From NCBI GenBank assembly GCA_030442035.1, contig JAUJEA010000001.1:186001-250000 (forward strand): a stretch of 64,000 bases of DNA, given 5' to 3'. The translations under genes were made by a program, and so were the position numbers. This document shows, piece after piece, positions 1 through 8,505 of this stretch (its first letter is position 1; every line of letters begins with the position of its first letter). The notes under the pieces are model-generated. The model was not told the origin of the DNA. It searched no databases and worked only from the letters and a program-made list of their open reading frames with translations. This DNA is from Splendidivirga corallicola (GTDB lineage Bacteria; Bacteroidota; Bacteroidia; Cytophagales; Cyclobacteriaceae).

Positions 1-1181
1 TTTCCAATGCCCAGAACGGCATAGTCGTTGATCTCAATGGTATTGATGAAGAAGACACCGTCAAACTTCTATTCAGTGAAAATCCTGGTGTGGTAATCCA
101 GGTATCTCAATTGGATAAGGTTAAAACTCACTTGCAAAAAAATAATGTTGTTTATCATAAAATCGGGACTCTACAGTCCGAAAGAAAACTGAGTATCGAC
201 CATCGTACCCAAAAATTAAACCTGGATATTGACACGCTTAGAGATAAGTGGTTTAAAACATCTCATTTACTCGACAGAAAACAAAGTGGTGAGCATTTTG
301 CTGATACCCGCTTTGAACATTACAAAAAACAACCACTTGTTTATCAATTCAAAGAGGATTTCTCCGGCAAATTTGATCAATATGGTATCAGTGCAGACCG
401 GAAAGAAAGAACGAGCATTAAGGCGGCCATTATCAGGGAAAAAGGAGTTAATGGTGATAGAGAAATGGCTTATGCCATGCACCTGGCAGGATTTGATGTC
501 AAGGATGTTCACATGACTGACCTTATTTCAGGACGAGAGGATCTTTCAGATGTGAACTTCATTGTTTTCGTAGGAGGTTTTTCCAATTCTGACGTACTGG
601 GTTCTGCAAAAGGTTGGGCGGGAGCATTTTTGTATAATGAAAAGGCGAAAAAGGCGCTTGATAACTTTTACAAAAGGTCCGACACTTTAAGCTTAGGAGT
701 TTGCAATGGATGTCAATTGATGATGGAACTTGGGCTGCTTTATCCTGAGATGAAAGAACATCCCAAAATGCATCATAATGCCAGCGGTAAATTCGAATGT
801 AACTTCCTCAATATAAATATCCCTCAGAATGATTCTGTTATGTTAGGTTCATTATCAGGAACCAGACTTGGAATATGGGTGGCGCATGGTGAAGGTAGAT
901 TTGTTTTGCCGGGAAATGAAAATGATTATTGCGTTTCAGGCAAGTATAGCTATGAAGCCTATCCCGGAAACCCTAATGGCTCAGATTTCTCCGCAGCAAG
1001 CCTTCACTCGGCCGATGGAAGACATTTGGCTATAATGCCACATTTGGAACGATCCCTATTTCCCTGGAATTGGGCAAATTACCCTGACAATAGAAAGGGG
1101 GATGAGGTAAGCCCATGGATAGAAGGCTTTGTCAATGCCAGAAAATGGGTGGAAGATTCTATAGAGAAGGAAGCAATGTAA
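1..1181 (+). CDS. purL: phosphoribosylformylglycinamidine synthase, C-terminal part
   Basis: This is the 3' end of the large single-chain PurL, which makes formylglycinamidine ribonucleotide from FGAR, glutamine and ATP in purine synthesis. The gene enters from the left edge; the frame is open from base 3, so the codon used here is internal and not a start. Residues after about 110 form the class I glutamine amidotransferase domain. It shows KAAIIREKGVNGDREMAYA, the FVGGFSNSDVLGSAKGWAG stretch, the nucleophile region GVCNGCQLM, and a late histidine/glutamate pair in PHLERSLFPWNW. The segment before it belongs to the second synthase-like half. The stop is TAA at 1179. The identification is firm; only the missing 5' part cannot be judged. 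Confidence 0.96.
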   Translation, partial: SNAQNGIVVDLNGIDEEDTVKLLFSENPGVVIQVSQLDKVKTHLQKNNVVYHKIGTLQSERKLSIDHRTQKLNLDIDTLRDKWFKTSHLLDRKQSGEHFADTRFEHYKKQPLVYQFKEDFSGKFDQYGISADRKERTSIKAAIIREKGVNGDREMAYAMHLAGFDVKDVHMTDLISGREDLSDVNFIVFVGGFSNSDVLGSAKGWAGAFLYNEKAKKALDNFYKRSDTLSLGVCNGCQLMMELGLLYPEMKEHPKMHHNASGKFECNFLNINIPQNDSVMLGSLSGTRLGIWVAHGEGRFVLPGNENDYCVSGKYSYEAYPGNPNGSDFSAASLHSADGRHLAIMPHLERSLFPWNWANYPDNRKGDEVSPWIEGFVNARKWVEDSIEKEAM

Positions 1182-1340
1182 ATTGGTTGCACTAAATTAA
1201 TGGGCTTATGCTCATTGAAACCATAGATCAAGTCAGTAGCCAAGGTCTCGGGCATTGAGCTACACATTTCTGTGATAGCTGATCACGCTAATCGAAGCGT
1301 TTCAGGGTGAGTTTGTTTATCACCAGAAAGCAGAATTCAA

Positions 1341-1715
1341 TTATTGGGTAACAAACTCAAATGGTAGTTCGAATATTCCTGCATATTCCTGACCCAGTTC
1401 TTCCGAATCTTCATCGTCCTCATAGTATATCCATTTTATAGATATTTCATGACCGCTCTGGTGAATCCCGTTTAAAATATTCAGGATATCCAACACCAAT
1501 TTTGAGGAAGCTGTATTCAAATACTCCAGCCCAAACTCAAAGACTGTTTTCGAATTAGGGTTTTTACTATAAGCATTTATCCAATCCATCACCGGCTTAT
1601 AGAAGGCAACAGCATCTTCCATAAAAGATTTGCCGGTTATTTTAAAAACCCCCTTATCCTTATCCAATATGACCGTAGGGATCTCATCGGAACCCTTGAT
1701 CGAAAGTTTTTGCAT
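1341..1715 (-). CDS. SiaC-like regulatory phosphoprotein (DUF1987)
   Basis: A 124-residue soluble protein matching the SiaC/DUF1987 family: an IPTVILDKDKGVFKITGKS opening, a FYKPVMDWI segment, FEFGLEYLNTASSKLVLDI in the middle and an acidic EDDEDSEELG stretch near the end. In Pseudomonas, SiaC is an anti-anti-sigma-like partner of a PP2C phosphatase, a kinase and a diguanylate cyclase. No such partner lies beside this copy, so only the fold and a likely phospho-switch role can be inferred. It is convergent with purL and stands alone. Length is normal for the family. Confidence 0.8.
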   Translation of the reverse strand: MQKLSIKGSDEIPTVILDKDKGVFKITGKSFMEDAVAFYKPVMDWINAYSKNPNSKTVFEFGLEYLNTASSKLVLDILNILNGIHQSGHEISIKWIYYEDDEDSEELGQEYAGIFELPFEFVTQ

Positions 1716-2278
1716 TTTAAATGTTTTATCTTTGATAGTTTAATCTATCTATGAACTTATAGGTAACCTCAATTATTGCTCTTTATTTGGTGAAAAATAT
1801 ATGGAGTGTAGTCTTTTCCATTTTTATCCAAACTTCCAATGAGTTGCCCTAACTTTTATACCATGTCAATTTAATCAGAAAACCTCAAGTATCTCTAATA
1901 TTTGTAAATCTATTTTGTGAATTGATTACTTTAAATTATACCGCCATAACAATCTCTTCGATTTTGACCTGCACTCTTACTCAAGAAAATTTAAAGGGAA
2001 ATTTAAGTAAGGAATATGCCCCTTAGTATTAGTCCCATATACTTAAATCTCAAATTTTCCACCTTGGTAGTTTTAGCATACCAATCGTAACAGATTTCTT
2101 TAGTACTATATTCTTGCTTTGCTGAAAGGAGTTGAACCTGGCATCTACATTATTGTCCGATTTCCCCAAAAAAATGTGATTCCTCAACTCGCCCGAAGTA
2201 CTATATTCGAAAATTTCCATAGATTTGAATCCTTTGAGATAAAAAGTAGATCATTTCATTTTTTTAAATTCATCGGGT
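1716..2278. other. 563-bp gap, mostly non-coding, one small possible ORF
   Basis: AT-rich stretch between the SiaC-like gene and the glycosyltransferase. Apart from the small minus-strand ORF at 2050-2220 I see no gene, RNA or clear repeat here. Confidence 0.5.
2050..2220 (-). CDS. small hypothetical ORF or gene remnant, 56 residues
   Basis: On the minus strand an ATG at 2220 opens a 56-codon frame ending at TGA (2050-2052). AAAGGA lies about 8 bases upstream and could be a ribosome binding site. The predicted peptide has an ordinary soluble composition (MEIFEYSTSGELRNHI near the start, MLKLPRWKI at the end) and no signal peptide. I do not recognise it. It could be a real small protein, a decayed gene end or chance. 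Confidence 0.25.
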   Translation of the reverse strand: MEIFEYSTSGELRNHIFLGKSDNNVDARFNSFQQSKNIVLKKSVTIGMLKLPRWKI

Positions 2279-3484
2279 TTGAATAAACCAGGCTGGCTTC
2301 TATTTCTATTGTATATTGGCATTGTTTTAGTAATTCTAATCAGGGTGTACGTTGAGCGAACCAATTACACCACTCCCGATTCACATTTTTATTTGAGGGC
2401 CGCTGAAAATTTAAATTCTGGTAAGGGAATAATAGCACCTTATACATACCCCTTCGATGATTCAAACGATGAGAGGTATTTTGCAATTTGGCCCATTGGA
2501 TATCCTACACTAATTGCATTTGTGAGTCGCGTGACATCCACTTCAACGTTAATTTCTTCCAAGATATTGAACCTCATTTTCCTGGGTTTTATTTTCCTAC
2601 TTCTTTACAATTGGTTCGGAAAGTTTGCCTGGTTTCCGGCATTGTATTTTTGCTCGTACAATATGCTTGAAGTCTTCTCATATACATGGTCTGAAGGACC
2701 ATTTTTATTCTTTGTATTGCTATTAGGAAGGATTTTAATTGATGATCTTTCAGAGGGTTCAAATAAATATTTAATTTTGAAATTGTCCTCAATCCTGGTA
2801 TCACTTTTTTTGTTGCGTTATGCTGGGCTGATCTACTTTCTATTTGTTGGAGGGCTTTTAATTTTGCACATCAGGCAAGGCAACAAAAGAAAGTCAATCC
2901 AATATTTTTTCAGTCTCTTAGCTTCATCTTTGTTGGTAATAATTTATTTAGGTTTTAATTATTTAAAAACAGGTTATCTTACTGGTGGTGAGAGAGTTTT
3001 TCCGAAACAAGAATCATTTTCCCATTTTTTTAGCTTATTGGGAAAGGGGGTCCTAAATGAATTGACGATAGCAAGGAATTATTATTTTGACGGGAAAATT
3101 GATTACATATACATTCTTCTATTGTTACTGCAACTCTCTGTGGTATTTATATTGATCAAAAGAAGAAGTTATATGGTAAATTATAACTTTGGCTCTCTTT
3201 ATCCAAAGACCCTCCTTTATTTGGGATTATTCTATTTTGTTCTAATCATAATCTTAAGAAAAATAACCCCATTTGATCCTTTCGATTATAGAATACTATC
3301 ACCTTTTTCTGTACCTATCTATATTGGACTATTCGTTACACTTTCAAAACAAGTGAATATTGAGTATTTTAAAAAAATTTCAATTTGGGCATCTCTTTTT
3401 ATGCTGATTTCATTGGCGGCCAATCTACCTAAGATGTATATATTGGGAATCGCTGTTGATACCTTTAATCAAATTATCAAATGA
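2279..3484 (+). CDS. multipass membrane glycosyltransferase, ArnT/GT39-like
   Basis: A 401-residue integral membrane protein with about ten hydrophobic segments spread over its length. After the first helix it has TPDSHFYLRAAENLNSGKG, with Asp34 in the position of the catalytic acidic residue in the first periplasmic loop of GT-C enzymes. Such enzymes move a sugar from a polyprenyl-phosphate donor onto a lipid, protein or glycan. Near the C-terminus, FDYRILSPFSVPIYIGLF is typical of the family. The start is TTG at 2279, just before the first helix; no better ATG exists before the conserved part. It stands alone between non-coding stretches and is very AT-rich, so recent acquisition is possible. 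The acceptor is unknown. Confidence 0.65.
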   Translation: MNKPGWLLFLLYIGIVLVILIRVYVERTNYTTPDSHFYLRAAENLNSGKGIIAPYTYPFDDSNDERYFAIWPIGYPTLIAFVSRVTSTSTLISSKILNLIFLGFIFLLLYNWFGKFAWFPALYFCSYNMLEVFSYTWSEGPFLFFVLLLGRILIDDLSEGSNKYLILKLSSILVSLFLLRYAGLIYFLFVGGLLILHIRQGNKRKSIQYFFSLLASSLLVIIYLGFNYLKTGYLTGGERVFPKQESFSHFFSLLGKGVLNELTIARNYYFDGKIDYIYILLLLLQLSVVFILIKRRSYMVNYNFGSLYPKTLLYLGLFYFVLIIILRKITPFDPFDYRILSPFSVPIYIGLFVTLSKQVNIEYFKKISIWASLFMLISLAANLPKMYILGIAVDTFNQIIK

Positions 3485-3779
3485 ATTCGGTAAATTTAAA
3501 ATCGACACGATTGTATTCAATTGAGGTAGAAATAAAGATACAATGCGAAGATCCCAAAATGAAAATGATTGAAATTTCCTATTATTACGAATGAGATACA
3601 ATTTTTAAAATAAACCATTTACATACGTCGATCTGAAAGTTTTCCTTTTGCATTTGTAAAGTACTGTTAATTTTGAGGTTGTCCGGAAAAAAGCAGAAAA
3701 CACTAAGGTCAGGCTCAGTATAATTTAAAACTTACTCAAAAATTGAATCAAATATTTTCTGTTTTAATAAAAATAATTC
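3485..3779. other. AT-rich non-coding gap before tRNA-Gln
   Basis: No convincing ORF, repeat or structured RNA is visible. The distal end carries the probable promoter of the tRNA. Confidence 0.5.
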
Positions 3780-3787
3780 TACTTTTG
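3780..3787 (+). promoter_or_regulatory. Bacteroidota-type -7 box for tRNA-Gln
   Basis: TACTTTTG fits the TAnnTTTG -7 consensus of Bacteroidota housekeeping promoters and lies 28 bases before the tRNA. No good TTTG -33 box is present at the ideal distance, so the call rests on the -7 box and its position. Confidence 0.45.
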
Positions 3788-3815
3788 TACTCCCAAAATA
3801 GGGGTGGCAAAAAAT

Positions 3816-3888
3816 TGTCCCATGGTGTAACTGGCAACACGTCTGATTTTGGTTCAGAAGAGTCTAGGTTCGAGCCCTAGTGGGACAA
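3816..3888 (+). tRNA. tRNA-Gln (anticodon TTG)
   Basis: A full cloverleaf can be drawn. Acceptor arm TGTCCCA (3816-3822) pairs with TGGGACA (3881-3887), with discriminator A at 3888. The D arm closes with GTG/CAC. The anticodon stem TCTGA (3842-3846) pairs with TCAGA (3854-3858) around the loop TTTTGGT, placing anticodon TTG at 3849-3851. The T arm has GGTTCGAGCC. The CCA end is not fully encoded. Confidence 0.95.
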
Positions 3889-3891
3889 CAA

Positions 3892-3924
3892 AATAATCCC
3901 GATTCGTCGGGATTTGTTATTTTT
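3892..3924 (+). terminator. terminator after tRNA-Gln
   Basis: TCCCGA and TCGGGA pair around a TTCG tetraloop, extended by A/T pairs, and are followed by TTTGTTATTTTT. Confidence 0.8.
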
Positions 3925-3959
3925 GAAGCATGCAAGATTAGTTCTAACCCACGTCGTTT

Positions 3960-4886
3960 ATGTCATCTGTTAAGCTCTTCTCAGGCACTAATTCTCATTA
4001 CCTAGCCGAAAAAATTGCTGGATTTTATGGTAAATCTTTAGGCAAATTAACCATTCAAAAATTTAGTGACGGTGAAATCTCTCCGAGTTTCAATGAATCC
4101 GTAAGAGGTTGTGATGTATTTCTTATTCAATCCACATGCCCCCCTGCCGATAATATGATGGAGTTGCTATTGATGATTGATGCTGCCAAAAGAGCAAGTG
4201 CAGAGTATGTGACGGTAGTTGTTCCTTATTTTGGCTATGCACGTCAGGATAGGAAAGATAAACCGAGAGTTTCTATCGCAGCCAAGCTCAATGCAAACTT
4301 GCTGTCTGCTGCAGGAGCCGATAGACTCATGACCTGTGATCTTCATGCTGGCCAAATCCAAGGTTTCTTTGATTTTCCTGTGGATCACCTGGACGGTTCA
4401 GCCATCTTTGTTCCTTATCTAAAGACTCTGAACTTCGACAATCTTATATTTGCAGCACCTGATGTAGGTGGTACCGGAAGGGCCAGAAGTTATGCCAAAC
4501 ATTTTGCTGTAGAAATGGTGATTTGTGACAAACATAGAAAAAGAGCCAATGAAGTAGCATCCATGCAGGTGATAGGTGATGTAGAAGATATGGATGTTGT
4601 TTTGGTCGATGACATCGTAGATACAGCAGGCACGATTTGCAGGGCCGCTGATATCATTATGGAAAAGGGCGCATCTTCTGTTAGGGCAATTTGTACGCAT
4701 CCAATTTTATCAGGAAAAGCTTACGACAACATTGAAGGCTCGGCATTGGAGGAATTAGTGGTGACCGACTCGATTCCACTAAAGAAACCTTCTGAGAAAA
4801 TAAAGGTGTTAAGTGTAGCAGAACTATTTGCAAAAGCTATCAGGAATATTCATGATCATGATTCGATCAGCGCCTTATTTATTTAA
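3960..4886 (+). CDS. prs: ribose-phosphate pyrophosphokinase
   Basis: Makes phosphoribosyl pyrophosphate from ribose-5-phosphate and ATP for nucleotide, histidine, tryptophan and NAD synthesis in the cytosol. The 308-residue protein is full length. Visible motifs: KFSDGEISPSFNESVRG near the N-terminus, GYARQDRKDKPR in the ATP-binding flexible region, DLHAGQIQGFF, and the PRPP-binding loop DVVLVDDIVDTAGT. The ATG at 3960 gives the expected SSVKLFSGTNS start. It is followed after 35 bases by the L25 gene and then pth, an order common in Bacteroidota, so they may be cotranscribed up to the terminator at 5583. Confidence 0.96.
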   Translation: MSSVKLFSGTNSHYLAEKIAGFYGKSLGKLTIQKFSDGEISPSFNESVRGCDVFLIQSTCPPADNMMELLLMIDAAKRASAEYVTVVVPYFGYARQDRKDKPRVSIAAKLNANLLSAAGADRLMTCDLHAGQIQGFFDFPVDHLDGSAIFVPYLKTLNFDNLIFAAPDVGGTGRARSYAKHFAVEMVICDKHRKRANEVASMQVIGDVEDMDVVLVDDIVDTAGTICRAADIIMEKGASSVRAICTHPILSGKAYDNIEGSALEELVVTDSIPLKKPSEKIKVLSVAELFAKAIRNIHDHDSISALFI

Positions 4887-4921
4887 TGTATTAACTAAAT
4901 TCAATTTATAAATAATTTATT

Positions 4922-5560
4922 ATGAAAACTGTAGAGATTATAGGGTATAAAAGAGCAAATCTCGGCAAAAAGGAATCTAAAAAGTTAAGGGAAGATGGCT
5001 ATGTTCCCTGTGTGCTGTATGGTGGAGATGAACAGGTACACTTTTCAGCTCCGATGATCTTGTTTAGAGAAATCGTTTATACTGCTGATGCACACTTTGT
5101 TAGTCTGAATGTCGAAGGCAATGAATACAGATGTATACTTCAGGATATTCAATTCCATCCTGTTAGTGAAATAATTTTACATGCTGATTTCCTTCAACTT
5201 CACGAAGGTAAACTTGTAAAAATGGACATCCCCGTTCACTTGATCGGCCAAGCACCGGGAGTTAACAAAGGGGGAACGTTAATGCATAAAAGAAGGACAC
5301 TCAGAGTTGAGGCATTACCTAAAAATATGCCTGAATTCATTGAAGTAGATATTTCAGAACTGGATTTCAATAGAGCCATTAAAGTAGGTGAAGTGAAAGA
5401 AGAGAATTTCACTGTACTGGATGCTGACAATCTATCTATTGCGGTGGTTGAGGTTCCTAGAGCACTTAGAGGTAAAACTGCAGAAGAAGCTGAGGAAGAG
5501 GGAGCTGAAGAAGGCGCTGAAACTACAGCACCTGAAGGAGAGTCTGACGCAGCAGAATAA
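4922..5560 (+). CDS. rplY: 50S ribosomal protein L25/general stress protein Ctc
   Basis: A 212-residue long-form (TL5/Ctc) L25 that binds 5S rRNA in the large ribosomal subunit. The N-terminal part (VEIIGYKRANLGKKESKKLR, then VPCVLYGG) is the RNA-binding barrel. The central part (LHADFLQLHEGKLVKMDIPV) and the following region are the TL5 C-terminal domain. The tail is a glutamate- and alanine-rich acidic extension of about 35 residues, common in this phylum. The ATG at 4922 is preceded by an AT-rich leader. It ends just before a strong terminator. Confidence 0.95.
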   Translation: MKTVEIIGYKRANLGKKESKKLREDGYVPCVLYGGDEQVHFSAPMILFREIVYTADAHFVSLNVEGNEYRCILQDIQFHPVSEIILHADFLQLHEGKLVKMDIPVHLIGQAPGVNKGGTLMHKRRTLRVEALPKNMPEFIEVDISELDFNRAIKVGEVKEENFTVLDADNLSIAVVEVPRALRGKTAEEAEEEGAEEGAETTAPEGESDAAE

Positions 5561-5582
5561 TTATAACTACGATAATAAAGTT

Positions 5583-5615
5583 AAAATCCTGCCCCTCAAG
5601 GCAGGATTTTTTATT
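5583..5615 (+). terminator. terminator after rplY
   Basis: AAAATCCTGCC (5583-5593) pairs perfectly with GGCAGGATTTT (5600-5610) over a 6-base loop and runs into TTATT. Confidence 0.9.
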
Positions 5616-5675
5616 AATGGAATAACATTTATAGGTAAGCGAAACCCCATGAGATTATAAAATCTGATCATCATC

Positions 5676-6236
5676 ATGAAATATCTCATTGTCGGATTAG
5701 GGAATATTGGCCCAAAATATGAGTTAACCAGACACAACATTGGTTTTTTAACCCTTGACAGGCTGGCTGATAAACATGATCTGGAGTGGGATACTGATCG
5801 ATTGGCTTTTAAAGCTGAGTTCAAATACAAGGGCAGACAAATTCATCTTATCAAGCCAACCACTTTCATGAATCTGAGCGGCAAATCGGTGAATTACTGG
5901 ATGAAAATGTTGAAAGTATCCAAAGAAAATGTATTGGTGGTAGTGGACGACATTGCCTTGCCTTTTGGAAAGCTAAGAATGCGTGCTAAGGGATCCTCAG
6001 CTGGTCATAATGGCTTAAAAGACATTGAAGCAATGACAGGTGGTAATAACTATGCTCGCTTGAAATTTGGCATAGGCGACAATTTCTCAAAGGGAAGACA
6101 AGTGGATTACGTCCTAAGTAATTTTGAGCAAAAGGAGTTTGATGAACTGCCAATGCACATGGACAAAGCCTGTGATATGATCCTTTCGTTTTGCTCTATT
6201 GGCATAAACAGAACCATGAGCCAGTTTAATGATTAG
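5676..6236 (+). CDS. pth: peptidyl-tRNA hydrolase
   Basis: Cleaves peptidyl-tRNA released by stalled ribosomes and so recycles tRNA. The protein has 186 residues, normal for Pth. Catalytic and binding motifs are present: GLGNIGPKYELTRHNIGF with Asn10 and the catalytic His20, KPTTFMNLSG, VVVDDIALPFGKLR and SSAGHNGLKDI. The ATG at 5676 is the natural start, three codons before the GLGN strand. It follows rplY in the order usual for the phylum but sits behind a terminator. Confidence 0.96.
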   Translation: MKYLIVGLGNIGPKYELTRHNIGFLTLDRLADKHDLEWDTDRLAFKAEFKYKGRQIHLIKPTTFMNLSGKSVNYWMKMLKVSKENVLVVVDDIALPFGKLRMRAKGSSAGHNGLKDIEAMTGGNNYARLKFGIGDNFSKGRQVDYVLSNFEQKEFDELPMHMDKACDMILSFCSIGINRTMSQFND

Positions 6237-6281
6237 TGCCGGACATAGCGGCTGTATAGCTCATGATTCTTAAATACGTTG

Positions 6282-6995
6282 TTAATCAATTTGGGAAAAA
6301 ACCTTCTTCAACAAAGCAGTTGTTCTGGCCACAGGATCCTTTCTGATTTTTAGTTCTTCCTCAGCAATCAGCACGAACAAACCATCAATCGCTTTTTCTG
6401 TAGCGTAACTATCCAAGTCAGGATCTGCTTTTTTTACAAATGGGATTTTATTATATCTTGATACCAAATCACTATAGTGCTTGGTGGCACTTACTTTTTC
6501 CAATGCACTATGCACAATTGGCTGAAACTTCTCTCTTAATTGTGTTGATGTCGTTCTTTTTAAGTATTGTGTAGCGGCATCGTTATCTCCTCTCAAAATA
6601 TTCCAGGCATCCTCAATAGTCATTGATTTAATAGCACTCACAAAAACTGGTTTTGCTTCCTTAGCTGCCTCCTCAGCACCACGATTAAGTGTCATGACAA
6701 ATTCATCAACCTGTGCTCCCAGACCAATATCTCTTAATGTATTGGCTACTTTTTGTGTTTCAGGCGGGAATGGAATCTTTATTTTAGGATTTTTAAAATA
6801 GCCATCTAGTGCTGAAGCTTTATCAGAACCTTTCGTTATACCCTGAATCAAAGCTTCTTTAAGTCCAGACCCCACTTCTTCCGTTGTAGGTTCTCCACCT
6901 CCCAACAGATCTCCCAAGGATTGTGAAAACTGTTGTTGTGTACATGATAGATTGATAAATACAACAAGTATTAAAATAGATGGTATCTTTTTCAT
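6282..6995 (-). CDS. DUF4197 lipoprotein
   Basis: I chose the ATG at 6995 because it gives a clean lipoprotein signal (MKKIPSILILVVFINLSC, lipid-carrying Cys18); an upstream ATG at 7040 would put 15 unlikely residues in front. The mature part is a helical DUF4197 domain: GSGLKEALIQGITKGSDKAS, then FPPETQKVANTLRDIGLG, and DDAATQYLKRTTS-like segments near the middle (here GDNDAATQYLKRTTS). The function of the family is unknown; members are predicted to sit in the periplasm. It is convergent with pth and divergent from cinA. Confidence 0.82.
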   Translation of the reverse strand: MKKIPSILILVVFINLSCTQQQFSQSLGDLLGGGEPTTEEVGSGLKEALIQGITKGSDKASALDGYFKNPKIKIPFPPETQKVANTLRDIGLGAQVDEFVMTLNRGAEEAAKEAKPVFVSAIKSMTIEDAWNILRGDNDAATQYLKRTTSTQLREKFQPIVHSALEKVSATKHYSDLVSRYNKIPFVKKADPDLDSYATEKAIDGLFVLIAEEELKIRKDPVARTTALLKKVFSQID

Positions 6996-7130
6996 ATTTC
7001 TTTCAATTTTGATGTTTTGGTTTTTCAGGACATTATGCATAATTCAAACCTGTAGAGAACCAAATTGAGTTTAAATCAATTATTATTTATTAAAAAGAAA
7101 AACTAAACAAGCTAGTTTTTCTTATTCAAG

Positions 7131-7138
7131 TAGATTTG
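7131..7138 (+). promoter_or_regulatory. probable -7 box for cinA
   Basis: TAGATTTG matches TAnnTTTG and lies 46 bases before the cinA start. The -33 side is only T-rich. Confidence 0.4.
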
Positions 7139-7184
7139 ATGCAAATTAGTTGCCAAATTATGAAATTATTAAAAGCTCAAAAAT

Positions 7185-8438
7185 ATGAACGATGTCCTGG
7201 CGGAATTGATTACAATCGGTGATGAAATTTTATATGGTCAAATTGTTGATACCAATACGCAATGGATGAGCGAAAAGCTTGATGAGATTGGAATAAAAAC
7301 TATCAGAAAGACCACTGTGGGTGACAATGAGGATCAAATTATGCAGGCCTTCCGTGAAGCTGAAAGCCGGGCAAATATTGTTTTAATCACTGGCGGACTA
7401 GGCCCAACAAATGATGACATCACCAAACCTTGCCTGGCCAATTTTTTTAATTCCCCTATTTCATTACATCAACAGGCTTATTCGGAGCTTAAGGAATTGT
7501 TTGAAACAAGAGGTTTCCAACTTACCGAGACAAACAAAAGGCAAGCAGAACTTCCGGACAAATGTACTATGATCAGCAATAGACATGGTTCGGCACCGGG
7601 TATGTGGTTTGAGAGAAATAACAAAGTTTTTGTGTCCATGCCCGGGGTTCCCCATGAAATGAAGGCTATGATGAAAGAAAATGTATTGGAAAAACTGCAA
7701 AATTTTTATCATACACCTACCATTTTTCACAAAATGATACAAACCGTTGGCATTGGTGAATCATGGTTATCGGACACCATAAAAGATTGGGAGGGAAATC
7801 TACCATCAAATATAAGTTTGGCATATTTACCCGGATTGATGCAGGTAAAACTTAGGCTTACTGCAATGGGAAGTGATATTATCGCCCTTGAGGAACAGGT
7901 CAATCAGCAGGTCGATAATTTGATACCCCTTATTGAAAAGCATGTTTTCGGTTATGATAATGAAACGCTGGAAGAAGCCATAGGAAAACTACTCATCAAA
8001 CAAGAGAAAACATTGTCAACGGCGGAAAGCTGTACCGGTGGTCACATTGCTCATACGATCACCAGCGTACCGGGAAGTTCTGCTTATTACAATGGTAGCC
8101 TGATCCCATATCAAAATGATATGAAAATGGATCTTTTGGATGTTAAAAAAGAAACATTGGAAATGCATGGTGCTGTAAGCGAAGCGACTGTTATAGAAAT
8201 GGCCCAAAACATACGGAGAAAATTTAGAACAGATATAGGTGTTGCCTCAAGTGGTATAGCCGGACCAGGTGGAGGCACCAAGGAAAAACCCGTTGGTTTG
8301 GTCTGGATTGCTTATTCGGATGGAAATGGTACAATCACTAAAAAGCTTCAATTGGGACACCAAAGACTCATTAACATAAAAAGAACAACGACCGCAGTGC
8401 TGTACCTTATTTGGCAAAGTTTAGTCCAAAACAATTGA
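7185..8438 (+). CDS. cinA: CinA: molybdopterin-binding domain plus NMN amidohydrolase (PncC)
   Basis: A two-domain cytosolic protein of 417 residues. The N-terminal half is the MoaB/MogA-like COG1058 domain (AELITIGDEILYGQIVDTN, later LITGGLGPTNDD and SMPGVPHEMKAM), which in other CinA proteins hydrolyses ADP-ribose-type pyrophosphates. The C-terminal domain from about residue 275 is the PncC NMN deamidase (LSTAESCTGGHIAHTIT, then ASSGIAGPGGGTKEKPVGLVW). Together they are thought to clean up and recycle pyridine nucleotides; the competence name is historical. The ATG at 7185 is well placed. The stop codon overlaps the -33 region of the next promoter. Confidence 0.94.
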   Translation: MNDVLAELITIGDEILYGQIVDTNTQWMSEKLDEIGIKTIRKTTVGDNEDQIMQAFREAESRANIVLITGGLGPTNDDITKPCLANFFNSPISLHQQAYSELKELFETRGFQLTETNKRQAELPDKCTMISNRHGSAPGMWFERNNKVFVSMPGVPHEMKAMMKENVLEKLQNFYHTPTIFHKMIQTVGIGESWLSDTIKDWEGNLPSNISLAYLPGLMQVKLRLTAMGSDIIALEEQVNQQVDNLIPLIEKHVFGYDNETLEEAIGKLLIKQEKTLSTAESCTGGHIAHTITSVPGSSAYYNGSLIPYQNDMKMDLLDVKKETLEMHGAVSEATVIEMAQNIRRKFRTDIGVASSGIAGPGGGTKEKPVGLVWIAYSDGNGTITKKLQLGHQRLINIKRTTTAVLYLIWQSLVQNN

Positions 8439-8464
8439 GAAAACTGCTGAAAATAGTAAATTTG
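8434..8464 (+). promoter_or_regulatory. promoter of the E2 gene
   Basis: ATTG at 8434-8437 and TAAATTTG at 8457-8464 are 19 bases apart, which matches the Bacteroidota -33/-7 arrangement. The -33 box overlaps the cinA stop codon. Confidence 0.6.
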
Positions 8465-8505
8465 CGGAACACGTAAACCCTTAAATAAAATTTAAACAGA
8501 TTCTT